DNA from: Antedon mediterranea | Lineage: Eukaryota; Echinodermata; Crinoidea; Comatulida; Antedonidae | Reading direction: 5' to 3' | Length of the DNA stretch: 64,000 bases | Assembly: GCF_964355755.1 (NCBI RefSeq) | Contig: NC_092670.1 | Location: 35,017,795-35,081,794, forward strand | Shown here: in pieces, positions 44,601 through 54,999 of the stretch | Position numbering within the stretch: position 1 is the first letter of the stretch | How the letters are laid out: each line of letters starts with the position of its first letter | Notes under the pieces: model-generated | Database searches by the model: none | Told to the model about the DNA's origin: nothing | The model's input: only the letters and a program-made list of their open reading frames with translations | Made by a program: the position numbers and the translations under genes

Positions 44601-47600
44601 TATAGAATTCTGCGGTGCTGATGTTAAGACGGTAGGAGGCGCTGCGTGGTTGCTAGCCAACCAAAAAATGCGTTCAACCTGCCTGACCCTCAGGTCACCA
44701 ATGGTTTGGAATGGGCTTATTGAAGTAGTCATTTTAAAACTTAATAATTTTCAATAAAAACAAACTAAAATTTCAAAAAATCACTAAATATTTGTTTTTA
44801 ATAATCTATTTATTCTTCAACTACAGTTTAAGTTAAAAAAAATCAAGCTAAGATATATAATTTGATGGAAATACAGATCTATACAGTTTATCAACATAGT
44901 AGCGTTGAACGCATTTTTTGGTTGGCTAGCAACCATGCAGCGCCCTCTATTTTTGTGACATCACACCGCAAAACTCTATAGTGGAACCCCTCCTTTTAGA
45001 AACACCTGTTTAAGGGACACTTCTATTGTATAAAGTGTACACTTTCCTGTAAACTAACAAGGAGAAATATATGTTTTAACACTACCACCAACCTCTATTC
45101 AGAGGACACCTTTATTTAGGCGACATTTTGTTTGGTCCTTGGAGTGTCCCCTAAATAGAGGTTCTATTGTAATTTGTCAGTGTTTATTCAAGGCTCAGAA
45201 TATGCCATTAGAACATTGATTGTGCCTGATCATAAAAATTATTTAAGATCATTTCTTGGGTGATTATAGCATTAAATATTCTATAGCCCCCTCTATTTTT
45301 AAAGTTAAGTACAAGCATAGTAATCACATAACTTTTCATTTTCTTTTTAAATAATTAAAAAAATTACCATAATTTTCAGCTTGCAATAGCATTTGTTGAA
45401 AAAGCATTCAGCGTACCGGATCACCGAGGGCGGTACAACCAGCTATATTAAGAAAGGTTTTTTTTATTTCTCTGCACATTATATATTAATGGTCTCATTT
45501 TCATTCATCTAATCAGTGTAGTGTTTGTAATTTGGAAAGAGTGAAGTTCACTCTTCCCTGTGTGTAATGGTTACTAAATCTAATACTGATGTACAGTATA
45601 TAGTAGTATGCTTTTGCTTGCTTGGGTAGCAGTACAGTAACTAAATAATGTACCGGTATTAAAGAATGTGAAGACCATTTTCATAGTAATTTTAAAATTA
45701 AACTATTCTGTTGATTTAGTTTCTAGTGCAATAAATGTTTCCAATTTTGCAATAGAAAATGCTAAATCATAAAAAAAAGCTCTGTCTGCACTATCAAACT
45801 AGTTTGACAAAAAAAGTGTGATGTGCCCACATGCCAACATCTGAAGTTAAAAAAACGGGAAGTGTTTTTTTTTTCAGTCAACAGCGCCTTCTATTTATTA
45901 TCGAGAGGTAAGGAGTGCAGTGTGTGACGTCACAAGCGGTATCGCGTTGTGGCTACAGTATATGAGGGGAATCCCCTTTCCGTTCAGAACTAAATCCGAA
46001 AATTACCACAGATGGTTGTACAATGGCTTAAATATTTTGCTTGTGTGAAGCCTTTTTGTTATATATTTTAATGCAGAAAACCACATATATACGTCAACAT
46101 TCAGTTATCTTTGTAATCTGGGAGAAAATGTGGAAAAACGGGAACACAATATTTGGCCGGGAAACGAGTCTAAAATATCGGTGTCTCCCGGCCAACATGT
46201 ATGCGAATATGGTAGTAACAAATGTGGTAGTGATAATAATGACATCATCATGTCCATATATGGGCACATCCCTTTTTTTGCCACATAAAATTTGATAATG
46301 TAGACAGAGCTTAATTTTCATAACCTACCCTAATCATGGAGGAATTATTTAAATAATTCTCCCATGCCCTAATCCATCGTAAAAAAAAAATTATTTATAT
46401 TCTCTAGTCAATTTTTATAATACTTCAAAAGAGTTTTAATTTATATTTTTTGTATTACTTTTATTTGGCATGGGCAGTGACAGTAAAAGATATTTTTCAA
46501 CTCATTCCTAGAATTTAGCAATGACATATTGTAACATACAAGATTAACTCTGCATGCCTTATGAGCATGAGTTTTGCATGGTTATGGTGAATGTTCCTAT
46601 TTACACACATACATCACAATAGTATAATATAATAATACAATATAGACCTATATATAGAATATTATAATAAATATGGTATTCATATTTTCATACCAAAAAT
46701 TTTTCATTTCAATTACTATTTAATCTATACAATATTAAATCATTATTCCCATCATTTCTTAAAACATTTTAATAACATTTTGGTTGTGAATGTTGAACAA
46801 GTGAAGATGGAGTGGAGCTGTAGCTTGGTGGGGAAACCCCTTCCACTACAGCTATGGTGGCCATCTGGACTCTCCAGACTTGTCTCCAAACTTGAGCACG
46901 AAAATATATATCATTTTTTCCATTTATCAAATGTTTAATTTAACCTCACCATATATAATAACCAATAAATCATTTACACATGTTTTCTTATATTACAATT
47001 GATAATCAATCCTATTACACATAAATATCTTGCAATTTGATTGGTTGAAGTTTTATCATACATGTGACAATGTTATTTTTCAGACTTTTTTTTTTGCATG
47101 AAACTATTTTTTTCCAATAAATTAGCATTGGTAATGTTATTCCATTCAATGATAAAGGGATATTCAATGGCCATTTTGTTTTGTAAAATTAATTATTTCC
47201 TCAATCAACACACTATTACAGATGCTATAGCAAGGTGAATGGTTCCTTTTATCTTAACTTCTCTGAATCAGCCAAGAGCATGTCACACTAAAATCGGGCT
47301 GGCATATCATTGTTTTTTTTTGCACTACAGAAAATATGAACAAGATTGTTAATGTAATATATGCATGTTTGGATGGTGCACCACTTGCTAAAATGAAAAC
47401 ATAATGGTTTGCTATCAAGAGTAATGATATACAAAATAATGAATGTTTATGAGTGCGATGGTACAAATATTTTAGTTAGGTGGAAGGTGAAATTCTATTT
47501 CACAAGGCAAAGCTCAGGTGAAAATAAAATTTCATATTTCACTGAATGAAGATATTGTATTTTCACACCAATTTGTTTTCGGTACCCAAGAAGATTTTTT

Positions 47601-49666
47601 TGTACACATTAAAATCTTAAAAGTACTATTACATGATTGTTAAATAATACGTAATATTGCACGCCATAGTGACTCACAATTGCCCAATTATCATTTCCAC
47701 ATTAAATTGGGGATCAATGGATAGAAATCTAGAATGTCTGGATATTTTCACAGTACCATAATAGGCCTACAATATCAGCTATCATCAATAAAAGACACTT
47801 CAACATAACACACTGTACCCACCTGTGTCAGAGTACTATGTTCCATTTCAGAAGAACTTGAAAATCCCTGTAACAATTTAATACTTTATCTTAATACCAG
47901 GACAAGGTAATTAGGAAGGTATCCAAGTAGAGTTTGCACCCAAGGACTTTACAAATCACTCATCCTTATACAAATCCACATCCTATTTGATTTACCTTTT
48001 CAAGCTAAATGAACATAGAACAAACGGATGTGCAATTTTACCTAATTACCGGTACACATATTTTAAAGATTATTAATTTTCATAGAATGTTTACGATTTT
48101 GGCAAAAATATTAGCTATGATAGGGATCTGCAATGACAGGGATTTGTAGTCTTCTTTGAGATTGATTAAAATGCAGTTTATGTATCACACATTTTATAGG
48201 AATCTGTAACAAATCCTACTGGCTTTACATTTTTAAGCTAAACAAACATACATAAAAGGATGTATGATGATACCTAATATATATATATATTTAGAAGATT
48301 TTAAATTTTGTTAGAATGTTAATGATTTTGGCACTATAATATTATTAGCTTACGGTAGAATAAGAATATGCAGTCTTAATATTTGAGATTGATTAAACAT
48401 AGAACGGATGTACAGGTAACCTAATTTAAATATTTAAAAGATTTAAAATTAAACTTTGACCCTTGGCTTGTGCTATTTAATTAGTTGTTGTTTTATATTT
48501 TATTCATTGGACTTGATAATGACCCCATGATGGAGTCGAAACGTCGTTCTTTTTTAAGCGTTATTTTTATATTATGTATTTAAAATTTGGTTAGAATTTT
48601 GATTTTGGCACTATAATATTAGTTATTTATATAGACTAAATAAAAGCAGTTTCTGTATCATGCAATTTACATTCTATAGGAATCCTCAACAAATCTCACA
48701 TGTGCAGGATACATTAAATATACATAATTAAAATATTAATAATTTTCAAAGAAAAGAAAAATTTTGCCAACAATGTAAGCCATGAAAGGGATCTGTATAA
48801 AAATATATACACTATACGATGACAATTTTAATACTTTACCGGGGCGACAATAAGGCCACAATTTAAAGCATGAATTTCATGATTTTCGGATGGTCATGTA
48901 ATGTCATCAGGTTAAAAAAAAAAGAAAGAAAAATTTATAATATGTATGTATTCCTGTATAGTCTTTGGCATCCAGCCTTTCTTACTGTATGCGTTTTCTG
49001 CATGATTTATTTTGGTTACTGTTCAGGCCAATTCTGTAGTTGCATTTCTAGAAAATATTTTGTTTAATTTATTTAGATTGGATCTATAAAAAGACAACAT
49101 TTACTGTACATTTTATATTATGTTGACATTCACACCATTTTTCCATGATTTTTTTCCACTTTTTTGGTACAGTGCAGTGTTTTAGATAATTGATCTTGAT
49201 AGGAAAAAAACTCAATGTTTTTTTTATATACCTTATCCATTTTAGTTTTTTGGTATCCAACATTTTCGATTTTTTTTTCTGAAATAGAGACAGTTCAATT
49301 CTATTAGTCTTTTTTTTTTTTTTTTTAAATAGTATTTTAGATTGAGTAAACACTGTAAAATTATTACTTTGTTCAACAAAAAGTAATAATTTTCCAGTTT
49401 ATTATATTCGGAAACTTATTTAATAGAGTTAAACACTTTTACCATTTTGTTGGGCATCATCCACACAGTTTTTTTTTGCACATTTTTTGTTTACATAGAT
49501 ATTGTACAATCCAATTCTAGTTTTTCAATTTCAAGACTTTTATTTTCAGTAGTTTAGTAATTTAGATTGTTTTTTTTAAAAAAAAGGTAAACATTTTATT
49601 AATGTACTTTTCTCCATTTTTCAGACAAAAAAGAAATTTGAAGTGATGTTTGAGTCCAAAGTATGA
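41636..49666 (+). CDS. CLXN: Calaxin (EF-hand protein EFCAB1)
   Basis: Six exons join in frame: 41636-41711, 42094-42246, 42924-43028, 43425-43576, 44076-44180 and 49625-49666 (633 nt, 210 residues; vertebrate calaxin is about 211). Three EF-hand loops are visible: Asp82-Glu93 ([12 protein letters not shown]), Asp118-Glu129 ([12 protein letters not shown]) and Asp163-Asp174 ([12 protein letters not shown], with Asp in place of the usual final Glu). The strings [18 protein letters not shown] and LLLEAFG are strongly calaxin-like. Calaxin is a calcium sensor of the ciliary outer-arm dynein docking machinery and shapes flagellar and ciliary beating. The last exon ([13 protein letters not shown]) fits the family's C-terminus and lies 5.4 kb beyond exon 5. 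An alternative terminal exon is possible at 45380. Introns carry several MITEs. Confidence 0.93.
41705..42070. repeat. TAGGCCTA-rich cluster in calaxin intron 1
   Basis: Repeated overlapping GCCTAGGCCTAG and TAGCCTAGGCC strings plus (AGTA)n at 41941-41961. The same palindromic octamer clusters at 18300-18400, 37500-37860, 62160-62400 and 63080-63400. Confidence 0.7.
43614..43919. mobile_element. MITE-2 copy in calaxin intron 4
   Basis: ATTAAAGATGTATTGTGGCC at the left and AGGGGGACAATATATCTTTAA at the right. The interior has GGAATAGGCCATTTTGCAG and GTGACATAAAATGGC. Confidence 0.8.
44307..44432. mobile_element. MITE-1 copy in calaxin intron 5
   Basis: AAGCTCTGTCTACACTATC pairs with GTTTGATAGTGTAGACAGGC. 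The centre is short, with TGCCCAAATATGG and its inverted partner. Confidence 0.9.
44609..44978. mobile_element. 370-bp inverted-repeat element (MITE-3)
   Basis: Left arm GGCGCTGCGTGGTTGCTAGC and CAACCAAAAAATGCGTTCAA (about 44636-44680) pairs with 44906-44945 (TTGAACGCATTTTTTGGTTG, GCTAGCAACCATGCAGCGCC). The outer ends TTCTGCGGTG and CACCGCAAAA also pair. Confidence 0.8.
44980..45172. mobile_element. 190-bp inverted-repeat element (MITE-4)
   Basis: ATAGTGGAACCCCTCCTTTT at the left is the diverged inverse of GTCCCCTAAATAGAGGTTCT at the right (about 45148-45168). A further GGACACC-like pair lies inside. It directly abuts MITE-3. Confidence 0.6.
45380..45451 (+). CDS. CLXN: Possible alternative calaxin terminal exon
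   Basis: A TTTTCAG acceptor is followed by 23 open codons in the phase 0 required after calaxin exon 5 ([11 protein letters not shown]...NQLY) and a TAA. It does not resemble the usual calaxin C-terminus, whereas 49625-49666 does. It could be a minor isoform end or a chance exon. Confidence 0.25.
   Translation, partial: LAIAFVEKAFSVPDHRGRYNQLY
45777..46313. mobile_element. MITE-1 copy interrupted by about 380 bp
   Basis: AAGCTCTGTCTGCACTATC...GTGTGATGTGCCCAC (45778-45831) and ATCATGTCCATATATGGGC...TGTAGACAGAGC (46246-46312) are the two halves of one copy. Between them is inserted sequence with CAGCGCCTTCTATTTATTAT and AAGGAGTGCAGTGTGTGACG, related in part to MITE-3. Confidence 0.75.
46314..49620. 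other. Calaxin last intron, mostly unremarkable
   Basis: This is 3.3 kb of AT-rich intron. Apart from T-runs near 49310 and the CGAAACG-type motif at 48511-48545, I see no exon, MITE or coding homology. Confidence 0.4.
48511..48545 (+). other. Possible degenerate hammerhead-like / Penelope terminal motif
   Basis: ACTTGATAAT is followed by a stem GACCCCA-TGA-TGGAGTC (48521-48537, one mismatch) and CGAAACGTCG. This resembles the CTGATGA-stem-GAAA core of hammerhead motifs in Penelope-like element termini, with the first core block altered. Confidence 0.25.
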
Positions 49667-50109
49667 GATGAAGAAGGAGATCAAAAACATTTATTCTTGC
49701 AGATGTAAAACAATTAATTATTGTACATACATGCTTCAATAATACAATCTGATATTAAAATATTTATTATTATTGACAATTGCTTATATTATATTAGTGT
49801 TATTTCAAATGTAAATAGAGTTGACAGTCGACATTCTCAAAATTGTTTAGTCGGCAGGAATTTGGAACCCTTAAAAAAGGCTGGTTTTTAGTCAGTTGAT
49901 TTGACAGTTAATAAGAGTGCTCTCAAAGATACATGTGAATTAAAGACATTTATTCCTGGTACAGTATATGGCCCTGAAATTATAGGATTTTTAAGCAAAT
50001 AATAAATTATCAATAATAATGCAATGTTGGTATGAGGTGGTACATGGTAGATGTTCAGGTGGTGTCTTTAAGTAAATCAGGTTCTGCTATATATTCATTT
50101 TACCAATGA
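49667..50109 (+). other. Calaxin 3' UTR / downstream flank
   Basis: This follows the TGA of the last exon. I see no strong single poly(A) choice; AATAATAAATTATC near 50000 is one candidate region. Confidence 0.35.
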
Positions 50110-50228
50110 AAAAGCTCTGTCTACACTATCAAACTAGTGTAGTTTGAAAAAAGTGTGATGTGCCCAAATGTGGTAGTGATATGCCCAAAAATGGTAGTGA
50201 TATGACATCACCATGTCCATATAAGTAT
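50110..50228. mobile_element. MITE-1 copy, right end missing
   Basis: AAAGCTCTGTCTACACTATC and GTGTGATGTGCCCAAATGTGG are followed by a second ATGCCCAAAAATGGTAGTGAT unit. It stops at ACCATGTCCATATAAG. Confidence 0.85.
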
Positions 50229-50559
50229 ATATAAGTACTGTAGGCCTATTATTCTTCATTAGCACAAAAACCGGTTCACAACCAAACTTTACTAGCTATT
50301 AAATAAAAATGCTTGCATTTTTGTTTATCCATATTTTGTTTGCTATTGTATATAAATTTCCATAAATAACAATATTGTACAAAACATTAATACTTTATTA
50401 TTTCAACAATTATTATTACAATTCTATCAGAAATGTGTGTAATGTTTTACAGTTTAAAATGTATGATAAAATAGTTTTTTTTTTCTCCAATTCCAGTCAT
50501 TTCCTGTAAAAAGATTTTCTGAATAAAATAGATTTAAATTTTATTTTTTTGTGATCAGG

Positions 50560-50930
50560 CAATCTCCTACTTGTGTACGCTATGTTTTTAATGGTTGTAG
50601 TGACCACTGCAAGTAGACCAAAAGGGCTATATACGGACATCTTCTAATGCCTAAACTCCAATATGTATTGTATTTAATGTTGGTATAAAGACGATAGTTG
50701 TAGTCCAGACCACAGTGGTTAGATGCATATGCATCAATACCTACAGTACACTGCATGTATGTATGTTGGTAGGCTAGTGTAAAGACCACATGTGTTCTAG
50801 ATGCAGACATCTATCAATATGCCTTCACTCCAATAGATGTTAGTATGGTGTATAAAGGCCACAGGTAGACCACTCTGGATGCAGATACACTCTAGATGTA
50901 CAGTATGTTGGTAATAGACCAGAGCTGTAC
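50560..50930. repeat. Degenerate repeat of about 100 bp
   Basis: Recurring strings (AAAGACC/AAGGCCACA, GTAGACCA, TAGATGCAGA, CAATATG..TTCACTCCAATA, ACAGTATGTTGGTA) suggest three to four decayed tandem units downstream of calaxin. Confidence 0.45.
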
Positions 50931-51394
50931 ATCATATTAGGCAAGATGTACAGTAGGCATTGCCTGTATATTTCACCTTCGAACCTTATTTGGATACTAC
51001 TAGAGTAGATGGTTAAAATCGAACATGTTTAAACTTGGCAGGCAAACAAAAGCTACACTTCAAACCTTAGCTTTGCCATTTAGTATATCATTTCCAGGCC
51101 TACACACAGGTTACCAATCGCACACTGGGTTACTTTGATACTTTCTATAATCGTCCATCTTGAAAAAAGATATCTCTGTTTCATGCCCTATAAGATAATA
51201 ATTATTAATAGCAATATCAATTAGTATTGAGTTGGAGATGGTTGAGAGGAAACCTTAGCGAGTACCTAATTATGAAATTTGGATTGTGAGTGTCTCCTGC
51301 ATAATGCAATGACTTGGGATCATGCTTCTTATTTTTGTGAAAATATATATGGGTCTAAAATAGCAGCAAGACAAATTAAGGTGTTATTAACACA

Positions 51395-51465
51395 GAAATT
51401 GTAGAATTTAAAGCAAAGAAATTGTAGAATTTAAAGCAAAGAAATTGTAGAATTTAAAGCAAAGA
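51395..51465. repeat. 23-bp tandem repeat, three copies
   Basis: GAAATTGTAGAATTTAAAGC plus AAA occurs three times in succession without change. Confidence 0.9.
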
Positions 51466-51469
51466 AGGG

Positions 51470-53655
51470 CCAACTGTTCTGTTACTTCAGCAAGGATTGA
51501 TATTGGAACATATCACTGGGGCTTGCAATCTGTGAAGGGCCGTAGCGACGATTACGGTTGGTAAGGTTTCAACCTGATCACTTTTTCACAGAGACCTTTG
51601 ACAACCCTATGGCCACACACCTCAACACAATCTTTCACGTGGCTACAGCACTGTGAAGGGCCAACACTGCTCAACTATATATAAGAATGAAGATGCAATG
51701 GTATTGCAATCTAAGAAGGGTTTAGCAATGTTCAACTTGCTACACAGTAACATTGTCCCTGGTAATGTAAATAAAGAGCACCACTCAAATAGCAAATCTT
51801 GCATTAGCACACAGACCCTTGGGAATGTACCAGCAACATATCAATTGATACATTTCATAGCTTAAAGGCACAGACTAAAATCGCATTTGTGGAATGTTTA
51901 TAAGAGCACCAAAGGTCAGTGGAATTGGGCCAGTGACCATTGGTGTGTTTTGACGGTTGGTAATAGGATGTCTGCACAGTTGTCATAATCTATACAAAGT
52001 TGCCTCGTAACAGCTGGACAGTTGACACTATAATAAAACCTACATATCATTTCAAACCTTATTAAATCTTCTTAACCCCTATCACTTTGCTATTTTGGCA
52101 AATCTTCCAGATAACCAAATGTCGTTTGGTAAATTAAATCACTGGTAACGGGTGTTAAAAATACAGTAACATCATCATTACTTAAATGATAAACTTCTTA
52201 TGTTAATAGTTCTTTAACCCAACAATGAAATGGTGTGTTTTCTTCAAACAGGTTCTTCATGGTGAATGTTTTACTACCTATATTTTCTTGCAAATTTTAT
52301 TATGTATCAATTGATATAGATCAAAAGAACAGTACAAATGTATATGCTAGTTAAAAAGAAAGTTCACCAAATTACCATTGAAAACTTAAACCCAGCCCCT
52401 TTGTAATAAAAAACACCTAATACTCTAGGCATGAGTACACACTTAGTACAAGACTTATAAGACATCAGCGGTACACTAAAAAAAGGTTCAAGAATAACTG
52501 TCTACCATAGAGGCTCTAAATACCCAACTACCCTAGGCAGCATTGAAAATATACCACCCACCTACCTTAAACTATGTTCAACTTTGGCACAGTTTGAGGC
52601 CCTACACATTATACTATTTACGCTACAGTTTGTACTAAACTCGTGCTGGGCTAGCAACTCACCATTAATCAACAGTCACCATGTTCTCATAAAATGTTAT
52701 CATTTATTGGCAATTATGTACTAAATGACTTGATTGAGTAAATTCAGTCTGAAATAGTTTGATTACATTATGTTTATAATACTTCGGAGATACTGATACT
52801 AAACAAAGTATAAAACAAAGTAAATTCTGCTGTCCAAGAAAAGTGTCCCTTTTATAGAGAGTGTCACCTGAAAAGGGATTGGCTGTAGTGTTAATATTAC
52901 ACCTCATACTGGCCCAAGTTTTCGCACCACTCTTATATTCAGTTACATTCAAGAGAACGGAAGCATTAGGAAGCAGTTACCATTCGGTAGCTAATAGTTT
53001 ATTACCGCTGAAAAAAATGGGTATTTGAAAACTCGGACTGGGCATGAGCACACCCCAAAGCACGTCTGGTAAAAGAGAGTCTATGAACTGATAAATAATG
53101 AGATGCATGTAGACAGTAGTTATTGTGAGATGAACAGCGTTTTTTGTAAGAAATATTTCTTGTTTAATAGTGGTGTCTCTTTTAATATGGTAATGTATAT
53201 TTACAACACCACATCAATGAATGAATTTTACTTGGGTAACTTTAAATCATGTAGTCTCCATTTCCATTATGTTATGGTTACCAGAGTGGGCACATTTTGA
53301 GCATTACAAGATAATCAGATAATTAGCTCCTAAACCGTTCATTCATGCCACCCATAAATTTCACAAGTTATTCAGAACATTAAACTTAATTATATTATCT
53401 TAAAAAGCATTAAATTGATTCCATATTCTGATAAAATTGAACCAAACCTCATTTTACGTGCATGTGCATTAAATCTATTTTACAATACAATCGGTCACAT
53501 AAATATAAAACATTGTGTAAGAGTAGTTCAGTAGAAAATTCAATATGTATAAATTTCAATACAACCAGCAGGGGATTGCAAGTAGGGGTGTGAATTTTAA
53601 TTTTTTTTTATTGAACAGACGATAATAACAACATTAGTATCATGTTTGTCTGTAG
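51470..53655. other. Intergenic, no gene seen
   Basis: There are no splice-flanked homologous segments and no clear inverted repeats. The longest open frames (65-82 codons) are AT-rich and unrecognised. Confidence 0.4.
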
Positions 53656-53739
53656 ATGATTACTTGCGTATCCAGTGAGCAAAAGGTCGTGGAGGGGTCA
53701 CAAAGCAGGACCGCATTGTTTCCGGCAGCTTTTGGACAG
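53656..53739 (+). CDS. Orphan exon-like segment
   Basis: A GTTTGTCTGTAG acceptor-like tract, 28 open codons (MITCVSSEQKVVEGSQSRTA and eight more) and a CAG|GTAATT donor give a phase 0-0 exon. The segment is less AT-rich than its surroundings. No partner exon or family is recognised, so this may be chance. Confidence 0.2.
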
Positions 53740-54268
53740 GTAATTAACCCACTTCAACCAAGATGTTTAACTGCCCAGGGTAGAGACCCCCTAAAACGAC
53801 TGAAGCAAAGACAAGATTGAGAACTTGTTAGGTGAAACCATTAGTATTGACCAACAACATTCCACAGAATTATTCACATACTCAGCCAGGCTAGGCTTAT
53901 TAAGACATTAATAAAAATGTTTATGCAGGACAGTTATGTAATCTAAACCCCTCCGTGCAATACATCTTGTAATGTATATCTCATTTTAGTCAGACAGTAG
54001 ACACAAGTCCACATATAGTTTGTCTAACATGTTTATGCTACACTTTACCAGACCTCCCAAGTCTCTAGGCTTACCCCTAAGTTCAGGATTTATGGTTTAT
54101 CTTTAACACTTGAAGAATATTAAATTATTATTATATTTTCTCCCGCAAATTGTTCATAATCCATCGAAAAAGACTTCTTGTCTATTATATTTCCTTATGC
54201 TCTATTGTGTATTTGTAATTGCAAAAACTATGAGGTCTCGCTCTTAGGTGTATAAAACCTCTGATTTA

Positions 54269-54283
54269 CCCCCCCCCCCCCCC
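54269..54283. repeat. C15 homopolymer
   Basis: A run of 15 C followed by TCTCACACACA. It is liable to sequencing length error. Confidence 0.9.
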
Positions 54284-54315
54284 TCTCACACACATCATGT
54301 TTTGTTGAAGAATAA

Positions 54316-54679
54316 AGGCCCATTTACACTAGGACGATAATGATATACAATAAATATATAAGCATGCATTTTTTTTACATAAAAATAAATAAATTTGGGT
54401 TTTTGTTTTATGCTGTCTTTTGATAAAAATATTTTTTATCAAATGACGTCATGATAAAGAAAAACAATAAAATCGTTGTATTATAAAGATATTATTGCTC
54501 TTATTATTCATGATGTCATTTGATTGGACGTGTAAAAATATATTTTCATCAAAGGAAGCATAGATGGTTATTGTATAGTTCTAGAATGAAAAGTTTTTTA
54601 ATTTCTTTTGTTTTATGTATGAAAAAATCATATTTGTCTATTTATCGTCGATCTTTATCGTCCTAGTGTATGGGCCTTA
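54316..54679. mobile_element. Inverted-repeat element with CACTAGGACGATAA ends (MITE-5)
   Basis: AAGGCCCATTTACACTAGGA and CGATAATGATATACAATAAAT at the left pair with the right end read on the minus strand, AAGGCCCATACACTAGGACG and ATAAAGATCGACGATAAAT. The interior has paired ATTTTTATC/GATAAAAAT and ATGACGTCAT strings. Confidence 0.8.
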
Positions 54680-54744
54680 ACATTCATCCATATTCAAAAA
54701 ATGACCAAACACTCTAAATAGTTTAAGGTTCCTCCAGCACTCAC

Positions 54745-54800
54745 CGCACTCTGAGAGGCTTTCAGGTTAAAGTTCTGCCTTATACTGGATTTGAGAATCA
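54745..54800 (-). CDS. Orphan exon-like segment (minus)
   Basis: On the minus strand, TACTTTTTCCAG precedes 56 bases that end at GCG|GTGAGT. One of three frames is open (ILKSSIRQNFNLKASQSA). Its entry phase would fit after the C2orf76 exon at 58670-58589, but the residues do not resemble that family. Coding status is doubtful. Confidence 0.2.
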
Positions 54801-54999
54801 CTGGAAAAAGTACCAAAAGAACTAAACACAAAATAGTTATTTGCTAACCATGTGATACCTGTAACGATCGTCAGAAATATTTTTTTATAGCATTAAGGAG
54901 GCTCATGAAACTTTTTAAACATAAAACTGGTATTAATAAATCATCGTATACTTTACATAACCGTATGTTAATATTACTATAATCTAATTATTAGAATAC

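Noticed and set aside
46800-46890. Structured RNA candidate (GGAGTGGAGCTGTAGCTTGG ... CTACAGCTATGG)
   Set aside because: A short inverted pair (GCTGTAG/CTACAGC) is present, but there are no snRNA/snoRNA boxes or promoter; too weak to call.
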